Assembly: GCF_965230805.1 (NCBI RefSeq)
Contig: NZ_OZ246019.1
Coordinates: 1,860,001 to 1,924,000 of the forward strand
Direction: 5' to 3'
Length of the DNA: 64,000 bases
Source: Marinifilum sp965230805
GTDB lineage: Bacteria > Bacteroidota > Bacteroidia > Bacteroidales > Marinifilaceae
Shown: one piece after another, positions 54,006 to 63,762 of the stretch
Numbering within the stretch: position 1 is the stretch's first letter
Layout of the letters: each line of letters opens with the position of its first letter
Translations under genes and position numbers: made by a program
Notes under the pieces: generated by a model
What the model was told of the DNA's origin: nothing
The model's input: only the letters and a program-made list of their open reading frames with translations
The model's database searches: none

Positions 54006-55156
54006 GACTGTGTTGGCTTATTTGGTTTTCTTGGTTTACGACGGTATTTTCTTTTTCCTCTTCGTCTGCCAGGATTCTCCTTTTTATCAAAACGATTCAA
54101 GCTATCCTGACCTACTACATTTTCGTAATCCAAAGATTTTTTAGAAGCATGCGATTTTTCAGACAATAACTTATCTACTTTTATTCCTTTCTTGTTTAGT
54201 CGGACAATTTCCTTCACCCTGTCAACAGACACCTGAACCATATTCATCGAATTAAACTTGTCGAATGAATACCACATTTGTCGTTTGAAGATATCTGTTT
54301 TTTGATGATAGGCAGTACCATCCTTTGTTTCCAATGGAATACTGGTATTCGGAAAATCCTTTTGAGCATCTACATAACAATCTAACTCAAAGTTCAGACA
54401 ACATTTCAGCTTTCCACACTGCCCGGCTAATTTCTGAGGATTTAAAGATATTTCCTGATAACGAGCTGCATTGGTTGTAACCGATACAAAGTTGGTAATC
54501 CAAGTAGAGCAACACAGTTCCCTACCACATGGGCCAATCCCTCCTATTCTGCCAGCTTCCTGACGAGCACCGATTTGTCGCATCTCAATTCTGATTCTGA
54601 ACTGCTCTGCCAAAACCTTAATTAATTGTCTAAAATCAACCCGGTCGTCGGCAATATAATAGAAAATAGCCTTTGTTTTATCTCCCTGATATTCTACATC
54701 ACCAATCTTCATATCAAGCTTTAGCTCGGCTGAAATTTGGCGCGCTTTAATCATTGTTTTGTGTTCCAGTGCAATGGCTTCCTGCCATTTTTCAATATCT
54801 ACGGGCTTGGCTTTTCTGTATACTTTCTTCGCCTCGTATGTATTGGGATCCAATTTATGTTTGCGCATCTGCTCAACCACCAAGTCGCCGGTTAAAGATA
54901 CGATTCCAATATCATGCCCGGGCGATGACTCTACAGCAACCACATCACCTCTTTGTAATCTTAATTGATTTGTATTTGAGTAGAATCCCTTACGGGTATT
55001 CTTAAATTTGATTTCAACAACGTCCGGACATTGTGCACTTTCAGGAACATCTTTCAACCAATCGTAAACATCAAGCTTTCCAGCCAACAAACGATGGTCC
55101 CTTTTATTAGATGCGCAGCCTACGCATTTTCCTTTTAGTTCCTTATTTTCTGTCAT
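54002..55156 (-). CDS. ricT: PSP1-domain iron-sulfur protein RicT (YaaT)
   Basis: A 384-residue protein. The PSP1 domain spans about residues 45-200 (VEIKFKNTRKGFYSNTNQLRLQRGDVVAVESSPGHDIGIVSLTG). Cysteine motifs follow: GPCGRELCCSTWI near 210-222 and GQCGKLKCCLNFELDCY near 243-259, the ligands that in RicT hold a [4Fe-4S] cluster. An N-terminal CVGCASNKRDHR adds two more. The C-terminal tail (350-384) is strongly basic (GRRRGKRKYRRKPRKPNK), suggesting RNA binding. In Bacillus, RicT acts in RNA maturation with RNase Y; partners in Bacteroidota are unknown. It overlaps gldH by 4 bp. Confidence 0.9.
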   Translation of the reverse strand: MTENKELKGKCVGCASNKRDHRLLAGKLDVYDWLKDVPESAQCPDVVEIKFKNTRKGFYSNTNQLRLQRGDVVAVESSPGHDIGIVSLTGDLVVEQMRKHKLDPNTYEAKKVYRKAKPVDIEKWQEAIALEHKTMIKARQISAELKLDMKIGDVEYQGDKTKAIFYYIADDRVDFRQLIKVLAEQFRIRIEMRQIGARQEAGRIGGIGPCGRELCCSTWITNFVSVTTNAARYQEISLNPQKLAGQCGKLKCCLNFELDCYVDAQKDFPNTSIPLETKDGTAYHQKTDIFKRQMWYSFDKFNSMNMVQVSVDRVKEIVRLNKKGIKVDKLLSEKSHASKKSLDYENVVGQDSLNRFDKKENPGRRRGKRKYRRKPRKPNKPTQS

Positions 55157-55251
55157 ATATATTGATTATTAGTCGATAATCGACTGCGAAATTAATGAAT
55201 TTTAATTTACAAAACCTTTAAAGGTAATTATTTCGGGTAATTATTGGACTT

Positions 55252-56376
55252 TTAAGGGCGCAATAATTTAACCAGCTTTAATCCCAAATCAAGAAAGACA
55301 ATCTTTGCATTTGCATTTCTTTCTATATCGGTATAAGCTTTCGAAAGTTCGTCGGAAATCATCCAAACATTTTCTTCGTTTATAAAAGGTGAAAATCGTT
55401 GCGAAAAATCCATTTCTTCTCCACTTAAATAAACCATTTCGGCTTGCTTTAGGTTAAGAATAAAGTTTTCGCGTATCATTCGAACACAATAATTCAGGAA
55501 ACCTTTCTGACGTTCGCGGCCAATTGCTGATATCTCTTCCGCCCAATCCATAATCTCGAGTACCTTTCGGGCATAACAATGCCTCATGATAGCGACAAAA
55601 CTCTCAAAATTCTCTGCGTTTTCATCTGAATTTTGGATAAGAATTCTAGCCTTACGATAACTTCCCTCTGATAAGCGCACTACATTTTTTAATTCCTGAT
55701 CGCTAAGGTCAAACTCATTTTGAACTGCTACCGACAATGATTCCTGATCAATTGCCGGAATTTTAATCAGCTGAGTCCTAGACAAAATGGTTTGAAGTAT
55801 TTTATCAGGTTCTTCGGAAACCATAAAAAATAATGTCTTTACAGGAGGCTCCTCAATCATTTTAAGCAATTTATTGGCACACGAAGCATGCATTTTTTCA
55901 GGCAACCAAATGATCATTACTTTATAATCCGACTCATAAGATTTTAAACTCAATTTCTTGATGATTTCATTACTTTCTCCTGAATAAATCATCCCTTGCG
56001 AATTGTCAACTCCAAGCGTACGATACCAATCACCTATGTCAAAATATGGATCACTTGCAATTTGTGAACGCCACAATTCAATAAAATGATCGCTAACCGG
56101 ATTGGTAAAGCCTTTTCCTTTAACTACAGGAAAAACAAAATGCAGGTCGGGATGAATTAATTTTGAATATTTTTTACACGATGAACAAACACCGCAAGAA
56201 TCGTTGCCCTGTTTATCGAGGCATGAAACGTATTGAGCAAAGGCGATTGCCATGGAAAGTTTCCCAACCCCCTTGGGGCCAATCAATAGCTGAGCATGAC
56301 TTACTCTATTCTCGTTAACTGTTTGTATAAATCTTTGCTTGACCTCATCGTGGCCAATTATATCTTTAAATTGCAT
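55252..56376 (-). CDS. holB: DNA polymerase III delta' subunit (HolB-like)
   Basis: A 374-residue clamp-loader AAA+ protein. The N-terminus FKDIIGHDEVKQRFIQTVNENRVSHAQLLIGPKGVGKLSMAIAFAQYVSC carries a P-loop with Leu in place of the usual Thr after GK. The zinc module CGVCSSCKKYSKLIHPDLHFV follows near residue 61. Sensor 1 region: KMHASCANKLLKMIEEPP, then LSRTQLIKIPAI. Without ATPase activity delta' still functions in the loader. It heads the minus-strand operon with ricT and gldH. Confidence 0.88.
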   Translation of the reverse strand: MQFKDIIGHDEVKQRFIQTVNENRVSHAQLLIGPKGVGKLSMAIAFAQYVSCLDKQGNDSCGVCSSCKKYSKLIHPDLHFVFPVVKGKGFTNPVSDHFIELWRSQIASDPYFDIGDWYRTLGVDNSQGMIYSGESNEIIKKLSLKSYESDYKVMIIWLPEKMHASCANKLLKMIEEPPVKTLFFMVSEEPDKILQTILSRTQLIKIPAIDQESLSVAVQNEFDLSDQELKNVVRLSEGSYRKARILIQNSDENAENFESFVAIMRHCYARKVLEIMDWAEEISAIGRERQKGFLNYCVRMIRENFILNLKQAEMVYLSGEEMDFSQRFSPFINEENVWMISDELSKAYTDIERNANAKIVFLDLGLKLVKLLRP

Positions 56377-56727
56377 GAATTTTGAATATGAAATGGGTTC
56401 GAACAGATAATTGTAAGCACCATCTGTTGATCAAAAATATTTTAATCCCGAATATGGCTCAAAGTTACATCGGGGTATCCAAAGTTAAAAAAATATAGCA
56501 GAGCTTTATCATATTGGTTTCAGATCAATTGGAATTGAATAAAAATTGACGTTTTGACCATTAATTTACAATAAAGAAAAATTTATGCAATCGTTTCAAC
56601 GCAAGAAGCCACAGCACACTTACCACCTGAAATTCTATTACTTACAAATGATTTACATATCTTTTTTGCAGCAATTTGAATAAAAACATACCTTTGTTTG
56701 GAAGAAAAAAATTAAAGATTTATTCCA
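56377..56727. other. Divergent promoter region of holB and pgk
   Basis: 351 bp of AT-rich DNA without ORFs. The pgk promoter at 56665-56696 is the only element I can identify. The holB promoter on the minus strand is not clear. Confidence 0.5.
56665..56696 (+). promoter_or_regulatory. Promoter of pgk
   Basis: TTTG (56665-56668), 20-bp spacer, TACCTTTG (56689-56696): an exact fit to the Bacteroidota consensus TTTG-N19-21-TAnnTTTG. Initiation is expected near 56703, which gives a leader of about 25 nt before the ATG at 56728. Confidence 0.75.
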
Positions 56728-57915
56728 ATGCAAACAATTGATTCATACAATTTTTCAGGAAAAAAGGCGATTATCAGAGTTGATTTTAATGTGCCTTTGA
56801 ACGACCAGTTCGAAATTACCGATGACACACGTATCCGTGCTGCACTTCCAACCATCAAAAAGGTATTAGAAGGAAACGGATCAGTCATTTTGATGTCTCA
56901 CCTTGGCAGACCAAAAGGTGTTGATGAAAAATTTTCGTTGAAGCACATCGTTGCTCACCTTTCGGCAAAATTAGGTGTTGATGTAAAATTTGCTGATGAT
57001 TGTATTGGCGAAAGCGCAAAAACAATGGCTGCAGAATTAAAAGATGGTGAAGTTCTTTTATTGGAAAACCTTCGTTTTTACAGTGAAGAAAAAGCTGGTG
57101 ACGAAGATTTCGCTAAAAAATTAGCTGATTTGGCTGATCTTTGGATCAACGATGCATTTGGGACTGCACACCGTGCTCATGCTTCAACTGCTGTGATTGC
57201 TAAATTCTTCCCGGAAAACAAAATGTTCGGTTACGTAATGGAAGGTGAGCTATCAAGCGTTGATAAAGTATTGAAAGACTCAAAGCGCCCGTTAACAGCA
57301 ATTATGGGTGGTGCTAAGGTTTCTTCAAAAATTGATATCATCAAAACATTAATGCCAAAAGTTGATCACTTGATAATTGGTGGTGGTATGACTTACACTT
57401 TCGTTAAATCGATGGGTGGTAAAATTGGGAACTCGCTGGTTGAAGACGATAAGTTAGATATTGCACGAGAAATTTTGAAAGAAGCTGAAGAAAACAATGT
57501 AAAGCTTCACTTGGCAGTTGATGCTTTGGTTGCTGATGACTTCTCAAATGATGCCAATACCAAAGTTTGCAATGTATCCGAAATTCCAACTGATTGGATG
57601 GGCTTGGATGTTGCCGAAGACACAATCAAAAACTTTAAAAGCGTTATTGAAGAATCAGAAACAATTCTTTGGAACGGCCCTGTCGGCGTATTCGAAATGG
57701 ATACTTTTGCCAAAGGAACCAAAGCCATTGCCGACGCAATTGTAACTGCTACCGAAAAAGGTGCTTTCTCGCTAATTGGTGGTGGCGATTCTGTTGCAGC
57801 AATCAATAAATACAACTTAGCTGATAAGGTAAGCTACGTATCAACAGGTGGTGGTGCACTTCTTGAATATATCGAAGGCAAAGAATTACCAGGGGTAGCA
57901 GCAATTCGAGGATAA
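56728..57915 (+). CDS. pgk: Phosphoglycerate kinase
   Basis: A 395-residue glycolytic enzyme that interconverts 1,3-bisphosphoglycerate plus ADP and 3-phosphoglycerate plus ATP. Motifs: KKAIIRVDFNVPLNDQFEITDDTRIRAALPTI, SHLGRPKG, VLLLENLRFYSEEKAGDE, LWINDAFGTAHRAHAST, AIMGGAKVSSKIDII, and the nucleotide loop LIGGGDSVAAINKY with YVSTGGGALLEYIEGKELPGVAAI. The length is typical. It has its own promoter and a strong terminator. Confidence 0.98.
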   Translation: MQTIDSYNFSGKKAIIRVDFNVPLNDQFEITDDTRIRAALPTIKKVLEGNGSVILMSHLGRPKGVDEKFSLKHIVAHLSAKLGVDVKFADDCIGESAKTMAAELKDGEVLLLENLRFYSEEKAGDEDFAKKLADLADLWINDAFGTAHRAHASTAVIAKFFPENKMFGYVMEGELSSVDKVLKDSKRPLTAIMGGAKVSSKIDIIKTLMPKVDHLIIGGGMTYTFVKSMGGKIGNSLVEDDKLDIAREILKEAEENNVKLHLAVDALVADDFSNDANTKVCNVSEIPTDWMGLDVAEDTIKNFKSVIEESETILWNGPVGVFEMDTFAKGTKAIADAIVTATEKGAFSLIGGGDSVAAINKYNLADKVSYVSTGGGALLEYIEGKELPGVAAIRG

Positions 57916-57948
57916 TACAATCCTAAATATTTCCCTTACGGGGATTCT

Positions 57949-57978
57949 AAAGCAGTCTTAAAAAGACTGCTTTTTTTT
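57949..57978 (+). terminator. Terminator after pgk
   Basis: An 11-bp perfect stem (57949-57959 with 57963-57973), loop AAA, is followed by a run of T. Confidence 0.9.
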
Positions 57979-58051
57979 ATTTTACAATATCCCTATTTAC
58001 ACAAATTAAGATTATATTCGTAGTATCAAACTTAATAACTATTGCTTTACT

Positions 58052-59355
58052 ATGAAAAAATCTACACTTACATTTCATCCTACGTTGATTGTGCTGTTAC
58101 TTCTAGTCAGCAATCTATCAAAAGCACAAGTTGACAAACTTCATTATATTCCACCAATGTGTTCGTTTACAAAGGATAAAGCAAAGGTTGACGATCATCG
58201 AATGGTTCTAACAACAACTGAAACCGAAGCATTCGATGTTACCATTAGAAACAACAACGGAACATTTGTGAAAACGGTAAGCCTGTCAAGTTCTACACCA
58301 CAAACGATTAACTTAAATTACTCTGCTTACTTATCAGACACCGATAACACACCTGGCTCCATAATTGAATCTCAAGGAATTATCGGAACTGAAGATTTAA
58401 ATAAAGTACTTGATACTGAAGGTTTAATTGTGTCTGGCTCAAAAAAATTCTTTGTAAGTATTCAAAACAAATCGAATGCTCAAGGTGATCTGCTTACATC
58501 AAAGGGTACAACTGGTTTTGGTACCGATTTTTACAGTGGCCATATGTATTCTAGTGCTGGTGGTTTTGATAAGCACAATGGTCATTTTATATCGGCCATG
58601 GCAACCGAAAATAATACAAACATTTCTTTTAGTAATCCAAACGTTCTGTTTGCCTGAAGATCAACAAACACCTTTACAGTTAGCTTAAACAAAGGGCAAT
58701 CAATAGTTATTGGTGTAAGTATTAATCAGATCAAATCTCAGCAGGGAGGCACAAAAAATCTTAATGTTGTAAATGGAACTCACATAATATCAAACAAACC
58801 CATTGCTGTAAATTCGGGATCGATGTGTGCATCAGGTAATCCACAGAAAAAAAATCCTGATCGTGATGTTGGTTTTGATCAGTTGGTGTCAACCGAGCTT
58901 GTAGGAGATGAATATATTTTAACGTGAGTTCGACGTAAAATTCGTTCACAGTTTGATCTGATTTTGAGTAGAAATTTTCTCAAATTTTCGAAGGAATATC
59001 GGGATATTTCAAGAAGATTTGAGGAAATTTATGCCGAAAGCAGGCAAACACATAATGGAAAGTTCTCCTTACGACATCTTCACATTAAAAATTCCTCAAA
59101 ATAGCACGCTATTCTTTCCAAATTTTTAATGCAAATCTATCCCAAATAGAACTTTCTGTGGATAGAATTTTACGTCGAACTCACGTTATTTTAATAAAAG
59201 GTGAGGGAAAATTAGGAGGAGCACAGCACAACGAGAGAGCTCTAATTGTTGCCACTGAAGACAATACTATAATTACTTATAAGAATAATACCAAAATAAG
59301 AACATTGGCAAATGCGGGTGACTTTAAGCATGAAATAAGAGCCTTAAATCTTTAA
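58052..59355 (+). pseudogene. IgGFc-binding-like secreted protein, broken by a stop codon and an insertion
   Basis: The 5' part has a signal peptide (LIVLLLLVSNLSKAQ) and the start of the IgGFc-binding-type module seen in large Bacteroidota surface proteins (LHYIPPMC, FDVTIRNNNGTFVKTVSLS, GLIVSGSKKFFVSIQ, HFISAMATENNTNISFSN). TGA at 58655-58657 interrupts it (a Trp TGG to TGA change would explain it). The same frame continues (NTFTVSLNKGQSIVIGVS, ISNKPIAVNSGSMCASGNP, FDQLVSTELVGDEYIL) to a 265-bp insertion at 58922. Removing the insertion plus one 7-bp duplicate joins EYIL to IKGEGKLGGAQHNERALIVATEDNT in frame. The frame then ends at 59355, where relatives continue for hundreds of residues, so the 3' part is also lost. 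Confidence 0.85.
58922..59186. mobile_element. MITE-like element, 265 bp, 22-bp perfect terminal inverted repeats, 7-bp target duplication
   Basis: The left end 58922-58943 (ACGTGAGTTCGACGTAAAAT...) and the right end 59165-59186 are perfect 22-bp inverted repeats; similarity continues imperfectly inward (GTTCACAG versus CTGTGGAT). Flanking TATTTTA at 58915-58921 and 59187-59193 is the target duplication. The element has no ORF, so it needs a transposase in trans. Excising it restores the interrupted reading frame exactly, which shows insertion into a formerly intact gene. Confidence 0.92.
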
Positions 59356-59469
59356 TCATGTTCGTTTCATAATAGGTATTTACTCAGAATACAGAATCAG
59401 TTAAAAACAGAAAGACATCCCAAAAATCGATTAACTTTGCAGCCGATGCAATTTTAAGAACTGGCATAA

Positions 59470-60453
59470 ATGAACTGGAAGAACAAGATATTTTCGATAG
59501 GAAACGAAATTGAATTTGAAAAACTAGCATTAGAGATTTTTCAATACCAAGCGAAAAACAATGCTGATTATCGTGAATATCTTCAGCATCTGAAAAAGAA
59601 CGTAAATCAGATCAATAGAATTATAGATATCCCATTTCTTCCCATAGAGTTTTTTAAATCCAGAAAAATTGTTTCTTCGAATCATCCTGCCCAAGAAATT
59701 TTTACCAGTAGCGGAACTACCGGCAAATTAACAAGCAGGCATTTTGTGTCGGATGTTGGTATTTACGAAAAAAGTTTTACAAAAGGATTCGAAGATTTTT
59801 ATGGATCCATTACTGATTATTGCGTTTTGGCTCTTCTCCCTTCTTATCTTGAGCGTGAAGGTTCATCCTTAATCTACATGATGGAACACCTGATTAAGCA
59901 TAGCAAACATTCTAATAGTGGATTCTACCTCCACAACCATGAAGAATTGATTCGAACCATTGCTGAATTAAAAAAATCGAAACAAAAAGTTTTACTATTG
60001 GGTGTAAGCTTTGCTTTGCTTGATTTGGCCGAAAATTATGAATTGGATCTTTCCGATATAATCATCATGGAAACAGGAGGAATGAAGGGCAGAAGAAAAG
60101 AAATTACCCGCGAGGAGCTGCATACCTTTCTTTGTGCCCAATTCAATGTAAACGAAATTCACTCTGAATATGGCATGACGGAGCTGCTTTCGCAAGCTTA
60201 TTCGAAAGGGAATAGCTTATTCAAAACTCCAAATTGGATGAAGGTTATGATTCGTGATGCATATGATCCCTTTTCGTACGAAAAAACCGGAAGAACAGGA
60301 GGTGTAAATGTTATTGACTTGGCCAATGTTCACTCTTGTTCGTTTATTGAAACTCAGGATCTTGGTAAAATCCACAAAAATGGAAAGTTTGAGATCCTTG
60401 GCCGATTCGATAATTCTGACATCAGAGGATGTAATTTATTAGTGAACGAATAA
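59470..60453 (+). CDS. LuxE/PaaK-like acyl-protein synthetase
   Basis: A 327-residue protein of the adenylate-forming superfamily resembling LuxE acyl-protein synthetase. The phosphate-binding loop is FTSSGTTGKLTSRHFV (SSGTTG at residues 80-85). Further motifs are YCVLALLPSYLEREGSSLIYMMEHLI, LLGVSFALLDLAENY, IIMETGGMKGRRKEITREELH, and IHSEYGMTELLSQAYSKG (the adenylate-forming A5 motif YGMTE), ending with the A7-like Asp in FIETQDLGKIHKNGKFEILGRFDNSDIRG. It lacks the C-terminal lid of full acyl-CoA ligases. It probably activates a carboxylic acid. The acceptor and role are unknown, and no lux genes are near. Confidence 0.8.
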   Translation: MNWKNKIFSIGNEIEFEKLALEIFQYQAKNNADYREYLQHLKKNVNQINRIIDIPFLPIEFFKSRKIVSSNHPAQEIFTSSGTTGKLTSRHFVSDVGIYEKSFTKGFEDFYGSITDYCVLALLPSYLEREGSSLIYMMEHLIKHSKHSNSGFYLHNHEELIRTIAELKKSKQKVLLLGVSFALLDLAENYELDLSDIIIMETGGMKGRRKEITREELHTFLCAQFNVNEIHSEYGMTELLSQAYSKGNSLFKTPNWMKVMIRDAYDPFSYEKTGRTGGVNVIDLANVHSCSFIETQDLGKIHKNGKFEILGRFDNSDIRGCNLLVNE

Positions 60454-60564
60454 GAATTCAAATTTTGGATAAAGCTCACTGCCAATTGTTTTTCAAAAGA
60501 TCTGGTACATCTGTTTGCCTGTTGTAATAATGATTAAAAAATGGATTATTCATAAAGAACTATA

Positions 60565-61431
60565 TTATTCCTGAATATTCAACTTTCCGTTGCGTCTTTT
60601 AAAGAAAGAATTCTTAGAATTGCGCAAGCCTTCGTACGAATCGAGAATACCTTTTACACTTCCAACCAAAACTTTGGCTTCAACTTGTATGGGAATTCGG
60701 TTGTTGTCGTTACTGAGCCAAACAGTCATGTCTTCGCCACCTTTAAACATGGTTCCCTGAACCAACAAAGGCGAAAACTTCAGGCTTTCAAATCGTTCGC
60801 CCGATTTTGTTTTAATGGTTTCCAAGCCTTTGTAGCGAATGTAGAGAGAGTGGATTTCGTTATCAACCAACATCGATAGCGGAATTTTATCGCCCTTTTT
60901 GTATTTGCTAAAATCCAGATTGCGTACATAGTAAGCCACAGACAGGATGTCGAAAGTACATGCTTTGTTGGCCAGAGTGTCAAATTTTACAGGCTTTTCT
61001 CGTTTCTGAATTTTCGATAAAATCGTGCTATCGGAGTAGTTGAACCAATATTCGTGATGCGCATGGTATTTTGCTTCGTGGGTTCTTCTATCGAAATAAA
61101 ATGGCGATAAAGTTTCTCTATCAGCGTAAGCGCAAAGCGTATCACGTAAGTGAAAAAACCAATCGAATGCTTTAAGGTTTTTGCCCGTACCATAAAATTT
61201 GTATGCATCTTTTCCTTGGTATCGGCTATTTTCAATACTCAAGTTTACTTCTCCGGCAGCTACCCAAATAAAGCCCCAATTGTAATAACCACGGTATGTT
61301 AATTTTTCGCCGGACTCGAAAGCAAAATTCTTTTCGATGCATTGTGCGCTTGCCTTACTATTTACGATAAAAAGCAATAGTAGTACTATAGCGATTTTAA
61401 CAAAAAGTGATGTTGAGAAGGGTGTGTACAT
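60565..61431 (-). CDS. DUF3108 periplasmic protein
   Basis: A protein of about 288 residues if started at Met 61431, which directly precedes a signal sequence (LFVKIAIVLLLLFIVNSKASAQ); an ATG 42 bp upstream (61473) would give 302. DUF3108 features are ESGEKLTYRGYYNWGFIWVAAGEVNL, FDWFFHLRDTLCAYAD, KFDTLANKACTFDILSVAYYVRNLDF, and GGEDMTVWLSNDNNRIPIQVEAKVLVGSVKGIL near the C-terminus. The fold is predicted to be beta-rich, and its function is unknown. It is 66 bp or less from the thiamine-binding-type gene upstream. Confidence 0.85.
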   Translation of the reverse strand: MYTPFSTSLFVKIAIVLLLLFIVNSKASAQCIEKNFAFESGEKLTYRGYYNWGFIWVAAGEVNLSIENSRYQGKDAYKFYGTGKNLKAFDWFFHLRDTLCAYADRETLSPFYFDRRTHEAKYHAHHEYWFNYSDSTILSKIQKREKPVKFDTLANKACTFDILSVAYYVRNLDFSKYKKGDKIPLSMLVDNEIHSLYIRYKGLETIKTKSGERFESLKFSPLLVQGTMFKGGEDMTVWLSNDNNRIPIQVEAKVLVGSVKGILDSYEGLRNSKNSFFKRRNGKLNIQE

Positions 61432-61497
61432 GAACTGGACATTTTCAAATACATAAACGCTTACAGGTTTCAAAACACTGTCAGAAATTTATAGCCT

Positions 61498-61809
61498 TTA
61501 TTTGTTAACTTTTCCGATTTTACCCTCTATGGCTTTCACCTTTGTTTTTAAGCGATTACTTTTGCCTTTTTGGCTATCAATATTCATAGAACAGTATATT
61601 CGATTCGAGTTCTCAGATAGAATATCATGCGATTTGTTTACAATATCTAATGCCTCGGGCATAGTATCTGTTTCAATTAAGGTTCCCATTGCAGTAAGCT
61701 GGTAGTTGCATCCGCTCTTGCGGATTAAATCGATCACTTTACTCACTTCTGAGCTTACGCTGTCACCCTTATCGGTTGGGAAAATAGCAAATTCAATCAG
61801 TACAGACAT
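61498..61809 (-). CDS. MTH1187/YqgV-family thiamine-binding-like protein
   Basis: A 103-residue ferredoxin-like-fold protein of the MTH1187 family (MSVLIEFAIFPTDKGDSVSSEVSKVIDLIRKSGCNYQLTAMGTLIETDTMPEALDIVNKSHDIL). Characterised members bind thiamine or related pyrimidines. The protein probably acts as a dimer or tetramer in the cytoplasm. The C-terminus is unusually basic (KSNRLKTKVKAIEGKIGKVNK). The start overlaps the stop of the preceding Ig-like lipoprotein gene by one base, so it is cotranslated, although the functional link is not obvious. Confidence 0.8.
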   Translation of the reverse strand: MSVLIEFAIFPTDKGDSVSSEVSKVIDLIRKSGCNYQLTAMGTLIETDTMPEALDIVNKSHDILSENSNRIYCSMNIDSQKGKSNRLKTKVKAIEGKIGKVNK

Positions 61810-63686
61810 TATTTTTTCTTTTTGCGTTTGTTATTCTTGGCTTTTTGGTTAATCGCATCTTTCATTTCTTCGATGAGTTCATCTACTTGATCATGCAATT
61901 GGAACATTACTTCTTTTCTTGCGGGTATCACGATTTTATCTTCAACTTCCCAATTCGAACGCACTTTTATCTCTTTACGGAAATAAAACACTTGTTCAGG
62001 CTGAATTTTTTCTTGATAGTTTCCGGTATCCCAAACACCATTATCGTTGCGATCTTCTATTACCTTAAAAATATAAGTTTTAGGTTCCAGGTAATCGAAA
62101 ATAACAGTCTGATCTGATTCGATTTTCTTGGTTTGAATTACTTTCTCGCTTTTTCCACTTTCCAGCAACTGTATCAAACTAGGGCCTTTAACACCTGACA
62201 CATTAATAAACAACTTTCCATAATATTCAAATTCCCGGGTTGTTACTTTTCCTTGGAAAGAGTCGCTGTACAATCCATAAATGTTTTGGAATGCTGTTGA
62301 ATCGATAACAATTTTATAACTGCTTTCGGATTGCCAGTCAACTATAAAATTGTATTGCAAAAGTTTGTTTGGATCTTTTTCAATCTTAAAATCATAAGGA
62401 ATTTCCAAAGTATCATTCAGCTGATAAAAATGAATGCTATCATAATTGATCTTAGCCAAAGGTTCATCGAAGACAATTGGGATGTGTTTGTTCAAATCCT
62501 GCGATGAACTTGATTTAAAACTGAATTTATAGTGTGGTTTCTTAAGCTTTGCTTTTTTCTTTTCTTTCTTTCTTTTCGATGATTTAGCCTTTGCTTTTTT
62601 GGGGTCTTTAAAATTCAATTTTACGGTATCCTGAAAAAGGAATAGCTGGTTGGTTGTATCGGTTTTCAGGTATTGCAAAGCAGCCAATAAAGTATCTCTT
62701 TTGTAGATGGTAGAATCTGTAATCCAAAAAGAAAGTGTATCCTTTCGAGAATTAATTTCTGCCATAAACCAATCCGTATTTTCTTCGAAACCTACAAAAT
62801 CAATCATCATACTATCGGTTCTTCTGGCATTAAATTCGAATTCAAGTTTTTCTCGTCTTGGTCTTTTATATCCCGTAAGGTATTGCAAAGGATTTTCTTC
62901 GTCGAACATTCTCATGTGAATATTGTTGGGCTCCAAAGCAGTTGCTTTCCTAATTACAATAGAATCGCCACCAATTGAATCCAACTGCTCATATCGGTGA
63001 GCCGAAGGAACAATCAATTCATCGAAATAAGCAATCATTTCGCCAGGTCCATTGTATAAATAATCCCTGTTTCCGTCAACAATTGCAAACAATTTGTAAG
63101 TACCTTCGCGTAGGTTATTCAGTTGAAAGTATCCTGCAGAATCGGTTAATGCAATATAATCGGGAATAATAGTTAGCGGCACCGAATCGTTAGTGTTCAA
63201 GTATGCCATCACCATCGATTTTTCAACTGGATTTTCGTCGAAGGCATTATCTACCTTTCCCTTTATACTTAAAGAATCAATCGCTTCACCTGTAGAGAAT
63301 ACAAATTGATAATCTCCCAAAGGATTCCTCTCGTTGTTATCAACAATACCATCGCTAAAATCAAGCGTGTAGGTGGTATTTTCTTTTAATTCCTCTTCTA
63401 ATTTTATATATATCGATCTTCCTTTTAATTTTACCAAGGGAGCTTTTTTTAATGGTGGGGAAATCACAAACTTTTCGTTTATTTGCTCAAGCTGTACAAA
63501 TTCGTTGAAAAATATTTCGATTTTACCCCCTTTAAAGTTCAAGGCATAATTTTCAGGCTTGGTTTCGACCACTCGTGGAGGAGTTTCATCAATAGGTCCA
63601 CCAGTTGGGTTACCCTGATTTGCACAAGAATAAATTAATAAGGAAACCGATAATCCCATAAGGATATTTAATGCTATCTTTTTCAA
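61809..63686 (-). CDS. Ig-like (Big_5/SbsA-type) domain lipoprotein
   Basis: A 625-residue lipoprotein with signal and lipobox (LMGLSVSLLIYSCANQGNPTGGPIDETPPRV). An SbsA/Big_5 Ig-like domain spans about residues 36-140 (ETPPRVVETKPENYALNFKGGKIEIFFNEFVQL, TYTLDFSDGIVDNNERNPLGDYQFVFSTG). A prealbumin-like domain follows (GYFQLNNLREGTYKLFAIVDGNRDYLYNGPGE). A basic stretch (residues about 368-390, KKAKAKSSKRKKEKKKAK) and a second beta-rich half end in a Lys-rich tail. This conserved Bacteroidota family has no assigned function. Surface or periplasmic exposure follows from the lipobox. Confidence 0.85.
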   Translation of the reverse strand: MKKIALNILMGLSVSLLIYSCANQGNPTGGPIDETPPRVVETKPENYALNFKGGKIEIFFNEFVQLEQINEKFVISPPLKKAPLVKLKGRSIYIKLEEELKENTTYTLDFSDGIVDNNERNPLGDYQFVFSTGEAIDSLSIKGKVDNAFDENPVEKSMVMAYLNTNDSVPLTIIPDYIALTDSAGYFQLNNLREGTYKLFAIVDGNRDYLYNGPGEMIAYFDELIVPSAHRYEQLDSIGGDSIVIRKATALEPNNIHMRMFDEENPLQYLTGYKRPRREKLEFEFNARRTDSMMIDFVGFEENTDWFMAEINSRKDTLSFWITDSTIYKRDTLLAALQYLKTDTTNQLFLFQDTVKLNFKDPKKAKAKSSKRKKEKKKAKLKKPHYKFSFKSSSSQDLNKHIPIVFDEPLAKINYDSIHFYQLNDTLEIPYDFKIEKDPNKLLQYNFIVDWQSESSYKIVIDSTAFQNIYGLYSDSFQGKVTTREFEYYGKLFINVSGVKGPSLIQLLESGKSEKVIQTKKIESDQTVIFDYLEPKTYIFKVIEDRNDNGVWDTGNYQEKIQPEQVFYFRKEIKVRSNWEVEDKIVIPARKEVMFQLHDQVDELIEEMKDAINQKAKNNKRKKKK

Positions 63687-63762
63687 ATTAATTGGTTTTG
63701 ATATTTGATAATGGCAACAAAATTACAAAGATTAAGTACAAAAATAGGTTAATAAAAGTAAA

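Noticed and set aside
58655..58657. Selenocysteine TGA codon
   Set aside because: No SECIS-like hairpin follows it, the position fits a Trp-to-stop change, and the gene is also broken by an insertion.
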